Source: Planctomycetota bacterium (lineage in GTDB: Bacteria; Planctomycetota; UBA1135). From it: DNA of 40,418 nucleotides. Below the pieces are notes generated by a model. It did not search any database, was not told the origin of the DNA, and saw nothing but the letters and a program-made list of their open reading frames with translations. Made by a program: the position numbers and the translations under genes. The stretch covers positions 1-40,418 of the forward strand of contig JAJRZS010000045.1 of the NCBI GenBank assembly GCA_024275135.1, in the 5' to 3' direction. Shown here piece by piece: positions 8,659 to 16,194 of the stretch; within the stretch, counting starts at the first letter, position 1, and every line of letters begins with the position of its first letter.

Positions 8659-9813
8659 TTAAAGGACGGAGACGGTAACCAACTGGCTGTCGTAGGCCCG
8701 ATTCGTGTTGAGATCGCGGAAGGCCATCTCGAAGAACACGGTGCTTCCCTGCAAGGAAAGAGGAATGGGAGGAGTGGTGTAACTGCCAGTTGAGGAATTC
8801 GTGATTCCTGTAGACAACATGGTGACATGCAGAATATCGAGGTCAAATACCTGCCCTAAAACGGTTGACCCCGTTGCGCTCAAACTTGCGAAAATACCAT
8901 ATTGGACGCCACTAGGACCATGATCCCAATTCAAGGTAAGAGTGGATCCCGCGTTGACTGATGAAGCGATAGCCGTGAAGGAAACAACATCCACTGTAGG
9001 AAACACCATGCCGGAAAGACCATTCGCGTAGACCGGGGAACCGAGTTGCGCAACCAGGGTCATCACGCCCGAGGCGGTGTCAACCGTATAAAGAGAGCGG
9101 CTGCCCACCCCCATATATTGACCGTCCGCGTAATACAGCGTGCCGGTGTAGGGATCAAAACCCATGGAGCCGACATCGGCAAGATTCAAACCTGTTGGCA
9201 GAACCAAAGGAATACTGGAGAGAACTGCAGCTGTATTTTTGTCGATTTCAAGAAGATACTGGTTAGCGGTATTCACAACCCACATGCGACCTTGGGCATC
9301 AAAAGCCATTGCGGAGAAGTCTCCCACAATGCCCGTGTCCCCAACCACAGCAAAACTACCGTTCGCAGGATCGATGGTTACGAGCTGCAAGCCAGCATTG
9401 CCACCGGGATAGTAGTTAATGAAATACAAAATCCCAGAGGTCGGGTCAAAAGCGAGGTCTCCTTCAAAAAAGTAGGAATTGAGATTGGCGATGATGGTCA
9501 AGGCGCCTGTGGAACGATCAATCTGGAAGAAACGCCTTACTCCAAGGGAATCTGCATCGATGCCATAGAGCTCGCCGGACGCAGACATTGCCAGGCCAAA
9601 TTGGATTGACGCACCGCCGATCAATGGGCGAGGATTGCTGAAACTGCCCGTGAGCGGATCCACATCGAAAAGATTCGGGGTACCGGAAAATGCCGGGCGG
9701 GTTTCCACTCCGAGGAAGCGCGGTGGGGAGGAAGTTTGTGCCTGCGCACTACTGCCAAGGGCAAGAAGGAGGGATGAGAGGCGAAAAAGGGGGAGGAAGG
9801 AGGGTGCTTTCAT
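8659..9813 (-). CDS. Secreted beta-propeller protein
   Basis: 384 residues from the ATG at 9813. An upstream in-frame start at 9900 is rejected because MKAPSFLPLFRLSSLLLALG with SSAQA cleavage gives a proper signal peptide. The mature part (about residues 30-275) has repeated blades of the form YGIDADSLGVRRFFQID, LYFINYY and LYYADGQYMG, each ending in a D/T turn, as in PQQ-like, SMP-30-like or DUF4394 propellers. The last 100 residues form a beta-sandwich tail (STVFFEMAFRDLNTNRAYD) of a type common at the C-terminus of planctomycete extracellular proteins. Ligand unknown. A TATACT box lies about 60 bases upstream. Likely exported to the periplasm or surface. Confidence 0.7.
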   Translation of the reverse strand: MKAPSFLPLFRLSSLLLALGSSAQAQTSSPPRFLGVETRPAFSGTPNLFDVDPLTGSFSNPRPLIGGASIQFGLAMSASGELYGIDADSLGVRRFFQIDRSTGALTIIANLNSYFFEGDLAFDPTSGILYFINYYPGGNAGLQLVTIDPANGSFAVVGDTGIVGDFSAMAFDAQGRMWVVNTANQYLLEIDKNTAAVLSSIPLVLPTGLNLADVGSMGFDPYTGTLYYADGQYMGVGSRSLYTVDTASGVMTLVAQLGSPVYANGLSGMVFPTVDVVSFTAIASSVNAGSTLTLNWDHGPSGVQYGIFASLSATGSTVLGQVFDLDILHVTMLSTGITNSSTGSYTTPPIPLSLQGSTVFFEMAFRDLNTNRAYDSQLVTVSVL

Positions 9814-9923
9814 TGGTTTCTTGGGGATCAGGCAAGGATCATCAAGCAGCAATCCAGATCGTGGAAAAGTATAATGGAAAATTTTATCACCAAGCCGCAA
9901 TTGAAAAAATCTTCATATTTTTC

Positions 9924-10052
9924 CCAACCGACCACTCCATCCAACCCGTGAATCACCTGCATCGACAAGTTGCCGTCGACAAGTTGGGAGAGGTTAGGAG
10001 CCGGGCCATGCAAGCCGCCGCGCACTTCTGCACCGTCAGCACCAAGGCCGCG
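9924..10052 (-). pseudogene. Remnant of a DUF1501 gene C-terminus
   Basis: The minus-strand frame reads GLGADGAEVRGGLHGPAPNL and then SQLVDGNLSMQ, matching the C-terminal part of the intact DUF1501 protein at 11974-13149 (GGGVRGGLHGTAPNLSQLVD). At DNA level 9957-10026 matches 12091-12160 at 67 of 70 bases. There is no upstream DUF1501 coding sequence; the reading runs into small RNA copy B. The frame on the C-terminal side also loses similarity after a Trp near 9924. This is a scrap of a paralogous or duplicated gene. Confidence 0.75.
9957..10026 (+). repeat. 70-bp direct repeat of DUF1501 coding sequence (copy 1)
   Basis: Same orientation as 12091-12160 and identical at 67 of 70 positions with no gaps. 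It starts ctgcatcgacaagttgccg in both. The high identity relative to surrounding unrelated sequence implies a recent duplication or a rearrangement rather than family conservation. Confidence 0.85.
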
Positions 10053-10082
10053 CATCCAGAACGGCCAACTGTGCGCGGAGAC

Positions 10083-10099
10083 CTGGCACGCAAGTTGCA
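10083..10099 (+). promoter_or_regulatory. Sigma-54 (-24/-12) promoter, copy B
   Basis: CTGGCACGCAAGTTGCA matches the sigma-54 consensus YTGGCACG-N4-TTGCW at every position, with the -24 GG and -12 GC at exact spacing. Predicted start of transcription is near 10110, at the 5' edge of the structured RNA. The FG-GAP gene at 10303 lies downstream in the same direction. Confidence 0.8.
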
Positions 10100-10109
10100 A
10101 AGAAGGACT

Positions 10110-10202
10110 GTCCGGGGCCATCAGGCCCCAATGGGATAAGGAGTGGAGCTTGCTCGGGGCAAGGTCGGGGGGAAAACCACCCAAACCCTGGGCAGGCTTT
10201 TT
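10110..10202 (+). ncRNA. Putative sigma-54-dependent small RNA, copy B
   Basis: Second copy of the RNA described at 4860-4952. The 5' hairpin is fully Watson-Crick here (GGGGCC-AUCA-GGCCCC, 10114-10129). The unpaired stretch carries three GGA triplets (AUGGGAUAAGGAGUGGAGC) and a fourth sits in the terminal hairpin cap. It ends at a strong terminator 100 bases before the start of the 10303-11757 gene, so it could act as an independent small RNA or as a terminated leader (attenuator) of that gene. Copy A has no gene downstream on the same strand, which favours an independent RNA. Confidence 0.6.
10148..10202 (+). terminator. Intrinsic terminator of small RNA copy B
   Basis: 10148-10159 (GCUUGCUCGGGG) pairs with 10186-10197 (CCCUGGGCAGGC), followed by TTTTT at 10198-10202. 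Compared with copy A, one C-G pair has become U-G, so pairing is kept. Confidence 0.7.
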
Positions 10203-10302
10203 CTATCCCGCCTATGACTTAAAAAAATGTCGGTTTTTTTCCAGGTGGGGGTTGAAATGGGGATAAAATGACATCGCCCCCGTCCCACATCCCAGTAATG
10301 TC

Positions 10303-11757
10303 ATGCTTTTAGTTGCCATTCTCCTTCATGCCCCACTTGCTGCCCAAACCCTGCAGCAGGAAATCCTCCCATCGAACCCATCGCGTTACGCTGCTTTTGG
10401 CAACTCCGTTGCCATGGACGGCAACCTTCTCCTGGTTGGCTCCCGCGACAAACCCGTCAACAACTTGAATTATGCCGGCTCGGGTTATCTCTTCCGCAAA
10501 GTCAATGGCACTTGGGTGGAAGAGGCCTGGCTCACCGCCCCTGTTCCCGAAGTTCACGATGAAATGGGCTACGACGTGGCCCTTTCTGGGGAAGTCGCCT
10601 TGTTGGGCGCTCCGGATTTTCCGTCAAGTTCCTATAGTGGCACCGGGCGCGCCTGGGTGTTCCGGCGCACCAATGGCGTTTGGTCCATGGAGCAGGAGCT
10701 TGTGCCCTCCACGGCCTATTGGGATTCTGCCACCGGTAGAGAAGTTGCGCTGGGCCCCAATGTTGCGGCCGTCGTCACCCCAATGAGTTGGAACGTGGAT
10801 GCCCAGGTTACTATTTTCGAGTACTCCGGAGGCACATGGACGGAAACCGCTCTCCTCCAGCCCCCCGTCGCGTTCGCCGACTTCGGAACGGAGGCGGTAT
10901 TTGCCAACAACGGGCAACTGGCGATCAGCGACACCACGGCGGTTTACATCTATGAAAAAGTGATGGGGAGCTGGCAACGCACCACCTCCCTCAGCCCCCC
11001 CCCGAACGTGGATGCCCGTGGTTTTGGCCACCACATAGCTTTTGATGGCGCACGGATTTTGGCCGGAGCGCCAAATACTGCCATCGACGGCCTTTTCGAC
11101 GCCGGACGGGTGTTTATGTTCAGTGCCTCCAGCGGAGCTTGGGGGCTAGAGCAGATCATCGATTCGCCTTTGTTGGGCACCACCTTCGGCTTTGGCGCCA
11201 ACCCCAGCCTTGATGGCAATTTGGCCGTGGTTTCTTCCTCGGAAGGAGTCCATGTTCTGCGCCACGACGGCCGCGAGTGGGTGGTAGAACCCGGTTTCTC
11301 CCCGGCCACCTTGCCCAGCGGTGGCTATTTCCCAATCTCTTGTACCGTAAGCGCAAACCAAGCCGCTTTTGGCGCCTCTGGCACCTTCACCCCAGGAGTG
11401 ACTGCGGATGGCGGTGCTTATGTCTATACCTTGGATCCTCCTTTCCATCTGCGCCTAACCAACGGCCCCCTTGTTGCCAACGACAACTTCAAGTTTGACG
11501 TGCATGGCGCCGGACCCAACGCGCAGGTGTGGTTGGCCTATAGCCTTGCTGGCCTGGGTTCCACCTCTGTTCCCCAATTGCAAACCACGCTGGGCTTGCA
11601 AAACCCGGGCCCTGTGGCCAGTTTGGTGGCTGACGCAACGGGCTATGGCAGCTGGGATTTGCTGATTCCCGCTGGCACCACCGGCCTTTCGGTTTGGTTT
11701 CAAGCAGTTACCTTCGGCCAAGCCAGCAAAAACATTCTTGCAGAAACCATTCAGTAG
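10303..11757 (+). CDS. Secreted FG-GAP repeat (integrin-alpha-like propeller) protein
   Basis: 484 residues starting with a signal peptide (MLLVAILLHAPLAAQ). The body repeats a roughly 50-residue blade with the pattern FGNSVAMDGNLLLVGS, MGYDVALSGEVALLGAP, FGHHIAFDGARILAGAP and FGANPSLDGNLAVVSS, each followed by a Gly-rich loop and an aromatic VWVFRR- or VFMFS-like strand. This is the FG-GAP propeller seen in many planctomycete surface proteins. The C-terminal 95 residues are a beta-sandwich (GSWDLLIPAGTTGLSVWFQA) typical of the same group. It is likely exported; binding partner unknown. An upstream ATG at 10298 is out of frame. A TAAAAT box at 10264-10269 could be its -10, and small RNA copy B lies just upstream. 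Confidence 0.8.
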   Translation: MLLVAILLHAPLAAQTLQQEILPSNPSRYAAFGNSVAMDGNLLLVGSRDKPVNNLNYAGSGYLFRKVNGTWVEEAWLTAPVPEVHDEMGYDVALSGEVALLGAPDFPSSSYSGTGRAWVFRRTNGVWSMEQELVPSTAYWDSATGREVALGPNVAAVVTPMSWNVDAQVTIFEYSGGTWTETALLQPPVAFADFGTEAVFANNGQLAISDTTAVYIYEKVMGSWQRTTSLSPPPNVDARGFGHHIAFDGARILAGAPNTAIDGLFDAGRVFMFSASSGAWGLEQIIDSPLLGTTFGFGANPSLDGNLAVVSSSEGVHVLRHDGREWVVEPGFSPATLPSGGYFPISCTVSANQAAFGASGTFTPGVTADGGAYVYTLDPPFHLRLTNGPLVANDNFKFDVHGAGPNAQVWLAYSLAGLGSTSVPQLQTTLGLQNPGPVASLVADATGYGSWDLLIPAGTTGLSVWFQAVTFGQASKNILAETIQ

Positions 11758-11812
11758 TAGGCAGATTCTCCTGGGAGGATGAAGAATCTGTCGTTTTTGG
11801 CGGAATTCCATA

Positions 11813-11864
11813 GGTGGTAGATTGGCAACCTCGCAATGCAAGGTTGAAAAAGCGATCTACCACC
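11813..11864. repeat. Long inverted repeat (hairpin) between convergent genes
   Basis: GGTGGTAGAT (11813-11822) pairs perfectly with ATCTACCACC (11855-11864). Inside, CAACCT (11826-11831) pairs with AGGTTG (11841-11846) around a 9-nt loop. It lies between the stops of the 10303 and 11974 genes, where a bidirectional terminator would be useful, but neither side has a T run. It could be a REP-like element. No tRNA or attC features were found. Confidence 0.6.
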
Positions 11865-11973
11865 TTAATGGAACCAGCTGCAGCCCTCATTCAGGCCAGC
11901 TTTATTGCCTTCGTCCGGCCTTTCCCAGCCAGCTCCGCCCCGAGTGGAACTTCTAACAAATCGAGAAGCGAGG

Positions 11974-13149
11974 CTAAGAGAGAAAGCCTAAGCCAGCGCT
12001 CCCGGCGGCGAAGGAATCGTCAAATAGATTCTTGGTGGGCCAGCCAAGCCAGTCGCGCAAGGCTTCGCTGAAGACCGCACGAAAATCCAACTGCATCGAC
12101 AAGTTGCCGTCGACAAGTTGGGAGAGGTTAGGAGCGGTGCCATGCAAACCGCCGCGCACTCCGCCGCCAAGAGCAAACATAGGCGCCGCCGCACCATGAT
12201 CCGTACCTGCAGAACCATTTTCGGCAACGCGCCGACCAAACTCACTATAAATCAACAACAGTACTTTTTCGTGACTACCATCGCGCGCTAAGTCACGCAA
12301 GAAGGCTGCGCTGGCGTCGGCTAATTGCTGAAGCAAGGCGCGATGCGTGCCATCTTGCATTGCATGAGTGTCGAAGCCTCCAAAGCGCATCCAACAAACC
12401 GGGGGACCGTTTTCCGCACGCACAAAGCGGGCCGCTAAACGCAGGCGATCGGCTAAGGAAGAATCGGGATAACCCGTGCCGGCGGGAACGCCTTCCGCAG
12501 CAGAACGCAGATAAGCCGCTGTTTGATAGGCGTTGTCTGCAGCGGCATGCATGCGCGCAAGAGACCCGGTTGCAGCCGTATCTACAGGCAAATGGGGAGG
12601 CGACTCCAATTGCAAATCCGACAAGGCAATGAGGGTAAAGCCGGAAGACACAGCGTCTTTCAACAGCAAAGGGGCTTCTGCGGAACCCAGCGCAATGGGC
12701 GGCAAGGAGGATTCTTTTATGCGCGCAAAAGCTCGCCCCACCCAGCCCGTTTCAGGATTTGCAGTGTGTCGCCACCCACTATGCCAAATATCTCGGGAGA
12801 TAAAATGGGAAAGGTTGGGCTCTGGGTAACCCACATTTTGCAAGATAGCTAATTGCCCCTCTTCCCACAGGGACTGCCAGGCTTGCAACTGCGGGTGCAA
12901 ACCTAAATCATTTTCCAAAGGAATCAACGCGCTTTTATCCAAACCCAACTTAGGCCGCGCGCGATGATAGAGATCATCGGCATAAGGAACCACGGTGTTC
13001 AAACCATCGTTTCCACCTTCCAAAAACAGCAACACCAAACGACGATCTTTGCTGGTGTTCCTGGATGCAGTCAAGGCTCGGGGGCACAAATACAAACCAG
13101 CTCCGGCAAGGGCGGAAAGGCGCAAGAATTCGCGACGACTTGGATTCAT
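11974..13149 (-). CDS. DUF1501 family secreted protein (Tat signal)
   Basis: 391 residues. The start at 13149 is preferred over one at 13173 because it forms an ATGA overlap with the upstream DUF1800 stop and places the twin-arginine motif SRREFLRLSALAGAGL at residues 3-18. Family hallmarks follow: LVLLFLEGGNDGLNTVVPYA, an early phosphatase-fold segment, then YSEFGRRVAENGSAGTDHG and a GGGVRGGLHG loop. DUF1501 proteins belong to the alkaline-phosphatase-like fold and almost always pair with DUF1800; both are exported and their substrate is unknown. Last gene of a three-gene operon. A 70-bp piece of it is duplicated at 9957-10026. Confidence 0.9.
   Translation of the reverse strand: MNPSRREFLRLSALAGAGLYLCPRALTASRNTSKDRRLVLLFLEGGNDGLNTVVPYADDLYHRARPKLGLDKSALIPLENDLGLHPQLQAWQSLWEEGQLAILQNVGYPEPNLSHFISRDIWHSGWRHTANPETGWVGRAFARIKESSLPPIALGSAEAPLLLKDAVSSGFTLIALSDLQLESPPHLPVDTAATGSLARMHAAADNAYQTAAYLRSAAEGVPAGTGYPDSSLADRLRLAARFVRAENGPPVCWMRFGGFDTHAMQDGTHRALLQQLADASAAFLRDLARDGSHEKVLLLIYSEFGRRVAENGSAGTDHGAAAPMFALGGGVRGGLHGTAPNLSQLVDGNLSMQLDFRAVFSEALRDWLGWPTKNLFDDSFAAGSAGLGFLS
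12091..12160 (+). repeat. 70-bp direct repeat of DUF1501 coding sequence (copy 2)
   Basis: Lies inside the intact DUF1501 gene near its 3' end and matches 9957-10026 at 67 of 70 bases in the same orientation. Confidence 0.85.
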
Positions 13150-14504
13150 GACATGTGGTATTCCGGTAGACAAAGAATGGCGTATGCCATCTTTTGAAAG
13201 CGCTGGTCGGGAGTGGAAACTTGGATGGACTCCAGAGTAGCAAGTAAAGAGCGTTGACGGGAAGGTAGAAGCCCAACCGGCAACAAGGCCCTCAACAAAT
13301 CTTCGAGTGCTGTAGCAGCAGAGGAGCGACGAGATGGAGGGAACAATTGATCCAAAGGGGATTTGCGCAAGTATTCATGTTTGCCGGCAGCAACATCGGC
13401 GGCAAACTTGGTGCGCTCGAGCCAAGAAGCTGTGTGAATCCATGCATCCCCACCTTTCCAACCTTGAACTCCAGGTGGCTCCAACAGAGCTTGCCCCATC
13501 CGCGCCGACGCTTGTTCCAACATGCGTGGATCCGGTCGGCCACCTAGGGCACGCATGGTGCCAATGACAAAGTCCACCGGTGATTTCACCAAAGCGCCCA
13601 CCATGCGTGCGTCGTGGAAGATGCGACTGCCCAATAGGGTGCGCAATAACCAGGTGACGTCTAGCGCATTTTCGCGCCATTTTTCTGCAAGATAATCCAG
13701 CCAAGCTGGTTGTATTTCTTCCGCCACATAAAACCGCCAAAACTTTTGGATTAGAAAACGAGGACAAGCGGATTGAGACAAAAGAAGCTGAACCAAATCA
13801 TCTCCATCGTGGATTTCTTGGCCAAAAACTGTTTTTGCCTTGGAATCGTGGTGCAAAGCAACAAACTCATAGACCCCCTTGCGCACGGTGCGGCCAGTGA
13901 GTGCACGTGCCGCTTCTCGAATATCGTGCTCGGTGTAATGCCCAACCCCCAAAGAAAACAACTCGAATAATTCACGAGCCAGGTTTTCGTTGGGCAAACC
14001 TCGACGATTAGAGTCGTTATCCAAAAACCTGAGCATGGCTGGGTCGCGAACAATTCCGTGTAATAAATCCGCAAACAAACCCGCACCCTTTTCCAAGAAC
14101 AACACATGCTGGCGAAACATCATTTCGCCGTTCTTTACTTTGCTCCAAGCCGTAGCGAAGTGGTTGTGCCAAAACAAAGCCAAGCGACTTCCAGTTACCC
14201 GATCATCTTGGACGAGCTTCATGAGCCACCATGCGGCCAACTTTTCCCTATCCTGAGCGGCGGCCAGAGGTTCACCAATGCCCATCCAAGCCGCTTCCAA
14301 AACTTCTTGGTCGGGTTGAAAGACGAAATCCAAAGATTTGAAAGGCCCAGCGTGAAGCAAGGTATCAACTTGTCCGGGTTTTGCCCCACCAACCGCTCGC
14401 GACAACAAATGCGCAACTTGGCGCACGCCCCAAGGGCCATGACCCAGGGTTGGGTCGTAAGGTTCAAACGCCTGCTCGGGCCTTTGTACGCGCAAATCCG
14501 CCAT
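13146..14504 (-). CDS. DUF1800 family protein
   Basis: 452 residues, helical and Trp/Arg-rich with no obvious signal peptide. Family features include QVAHLLSRAVGGAKPGQVD near the N-terminus, LFWHNHFATAWSKV in the centre, and the diagnostic NENLARELFELFSLGVGHYT followed by ARALTGRTV. The C-terminal third contains FVIGTMRALGGRPDP and WKGGDAWIHTASW, also typical. DUF1800 genes are found directly upstream of DUF1501 genes across planctomycetes and other phyla, as here, with an ATGA overlap that implies translational coupling. The biochemical role is unknown. An AAGGA Shine-Dalgarno sits just before the ATG, and the upstream gene ends 5 bases away. Confidence 0.9.
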   Translation of the reverse strand: MADLRVQRPEQAFEPYDPTLGHGPWGVRQVAHLLSRAVGGAKPGQVDTLLHAGPFKSLDFVFQPDQEVLEAAWMGIGEPLAAAQDREKLAAWWLMKLVQDDRVTGSRLALFWHNHFATAWSKVKNGEMMFRQHVLFLEKGAGLFADLLHGIVRDPAMLRFLDNDSNRRGLPNENLARELFELFSLGVGHYTEHDIREAARALTGRTVRKGVYEFVALHHDSKAKTVFGQEIHDGDDLVQLLLSQSACPRFLIQKFWRFYVAEEIQPAWLDYLAEKWRENALDVTWLLRTLLGSRIFHDARMVGALVKSPVDFVIGTMRALGGRPDPRMLEQASARMGQALLEPPGVQGWKGGDAWIHTASWLERTKFAADVAAGKHEYLRKSPLDQLFPPSRRSSAATALEDLLRALLPVGLLPSRQRSLLATLESIQVSTPDQRFQKMAYAILCLPEYHMS

Positions 14505-14509
14505 CTTCC

Positions 14510-16123
14510 TTAGGGAGCGAAAGTGATTTGGAGTTGAGATTCCATTCGCTGATCTTGAAGAGCTAGGCGCAGCTGCACTTGCTCCACCCAGGACATGGCA
14601 TCGAAGACTTGGCCTACAAAAGCTTGGGCTTCGGCCAAATCGCCACCCTGCTCTAACATGCGATGAGCCACGAGAGTACTACGCGAGCGCTCTGCAATCG
14701 GTAGCAGATTTTTCATTTGGAACTGGATCCAAGTACCCGACGCCATAACCTTACGACGCGGAGCCTCCACAATTTCTTTCAACAATCCTAAGGAACTGGA
14801 AATCCAAACCTCTCCATCGGTACTCACAAAAAGGCTGGGCGAAAGATTGTTCCGCGCGGGGGCTTTCTGCCCTTCGGCAGGATCCGGGTAATGCGCAGAG
14901 TAAATGCGTCCTTGCGGGAGGCTTTGCATGTCCATCTGCAAAGCTGTCTCACCCATCCCGTTTTGTTCAAAATTGGTAAAGGTCACCGCAGCAAGGTAGG
15001 CATTGGCGAAAGCTTCACCCAAATCCTTGGGCGCATCGGCAGTAAAACGAAAACCCATGGCTCCGCCAGGATATTCCACACTCAAATTGGCATATTCTTC
15101 TGCCGGCAATGCCGCCCCCAGCAGGCGAATTTCGGGCTCTAGGTAGGCAAAAACCTCCGAACCTGGGTCGCGACCGAACAACAATGCAAGATCGCTATCG
15201 CTTTGTACCGTTTCGTTGAGCCCACGTTCACTCAAAAAGCGATGACGCCCCGCCCACCACTGCGCTAAATCACGCGCCGCCACCCAAGCAAAGAATTCGT
15301 CGTTCAATTGCGGAAGACTCACTTCGTGGGGTGGGGGAAAAAAGGGCGCAAACTCCTCCCGAAAACTTTCAGCAACGGGAGCATAGGAATGCAGTTCCAA
15401 AGAATCGCCGCTTAAGGAAAGATCCATCCGCAACCAAGGGCAACGTCGTAAAACTTCATGGACATCGCCCAGAATGTAGGATTCGCCGGCATCTTCTGGG
15501 AAATCTGGGTAGCCGTCGGCGCGCAGCAATTCGCCAGCAATCCAAACATGCAAATCGGCCACATCCTCAGCATCAGCGGCGGGTACTTGCCTCCAAGCTT
15601 CGTCAAGCCAATCCGATTGGAAGTTGGAACTGGAAAACAGAAAGTTGTCGCCATCTCGCTGCACCCAAATGTCATCTAAGGGCACGGACCAATGCTCGTT
15701 CGCAATTTTCTTGCGTGGCACACCAGCAAATTGCAATAAGGGCAACAAACCGTCTGCCACTAAACCGCCATCGGTGCCCCAACAACGCAAAGCCCATGCT
15801 GGAGCATCGGCAGTGGCGGAAAGCAAAACAAAATCCATTCCTTCACCAGCCAAGCTATCGACAAACATCTGTAAATCACCACCCGAAGCAGCGAGCACGG
15901 CATCGCGCCCCATGCTAAAACCAGCATAAGCGGGCAATGTTTTCCACTGTTCTTGCAAAGGGGATGCGGAAAAATGTTGCCACAGCTTGCTCCCCAGGAA
16001 AGTGGATAAGGTTTTGCTCGGGTGGGGAATCGCCACCGTCATCCAAGGCTGTGGCTCTGCAGTTGGCGGAGAAGAAGCTGGCGTTTGCGCCAACCAGGGT
16101 AGAAGAAGTAGAAATCCCCACAT
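14510..16123 (-). CDS. Secreted protein of unknown function heading the DUF1800/DUF1501 operon
   Basis: 537 residues from the ATG at 16123. The frame stays open to 16435, but that part overlaps queG and is Arg/Pro junk, while MWGFLLLLPWLAQTPA at 16123 is a signal peptide and a CACAAT box lies exactly six bases upstream. The mature protein is acidic with many Phe/Trp and alternating strand-helix segments (GFSMGRDAVLAASGGDLQMF, WIAGELLRADGYPDF, FLSERGLNETVQSDSDLALL). I do not recognise a family. Together with DUF1800 and DUF1501, 5 bases downstream, it forms an operon, so an exported function linked to that pair is plausible but unproven. Confidence 0.7.
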   Translation of the reverse strand: MWGFLLLLPWLAQTPASSPPTAEPQPWMTVAIPHPSKTLSTFLGSKLWQHFSASPLQEQWKTLPAYAGFSMGRDAVLAASGGDLQMFVDSLAGEGMDFVLLSATADAPAWALRCWGTDGGLVADGLLPLLQFAGVPRKKIANEHWSVPLDDIWVQRDGDNFLFSSSNFQSDWLDEAWRQVPAADAEDVADLHVWIAGELLRADGYPDFPEDAGESYILGDVHEVLRRCPWLRMDLSLSGDSLELHSYAPVAESFREEFAPFFPPPHEVSLPQLNDEFFAWVAARDLAQWWAGRHRFLSERGLNETVQSDSDLALLFGRDPGSEVFAYLEPEIRLLGAALPAEEYANLSVEYPGGAMGFRFTADAPKDLGEAFANAYLAAVTFTNFEQNGMGETALQMDMQSLPQGRIYSAHYPDPAEGQKAPARNNLSPSLFVSTDGEVWISSSLGLLKEIVEAPRRKVMASGTWIQFQMKNLLPIAERSRSTLVAHRMLEQGGDLAEAQAFVGQVFDAMSWVEQVQLRLALQDQRMESQLQITFAP

Positions 16124-16129
16124 GACCCC

Positions 16130-16135
16130 ATTGTG
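16130..16135 (-). promoter_or_regulatory. -10 box of the 16123-11974 operon
   Basis: CACAAT on the minus strand, then six bases (ggggtc), then ATG at 16123. Fits the leaderless pattern seen at many other starts in the window, with C for T at position 1. Confidence 0.45.
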
Positions 16136-16182
16136 ACCCCAAATGTCGAGTTGCGGTTGCAGGCACCTGCCAAGAATCCAGC

Positions 16183-16188
16183 GATAAT
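16183..16188 (+). promoter_or_regulatory. -10 box of queG
   Basis: GATAAT followed by exactly six bases and the queG ATG at 16195; no Shine-Dalgarno. An inverted repeat GCAGG-CA-CCTGC (16159-16170) lies just upstream, about where a -35 region would be, and could be an operator shared by the divergent genes. Confidence 0.55.
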
Positions 16189-16194
16189 GCCCCC

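Noticed and set aside
10145..10266. Short ORF in small RNA copy B with AAGGAG before a TTG
   Set aside because: The TTG is CTG in copy A and the frame would run through a strong terminator; the base differences fit RNA pairing better than codons.
11813..11864. tRNA or integron attC site
   Set aside because: No T-loop or anticodon arm, and no RYYYAAC/GTTRRRY ends; only a plain hairpin.
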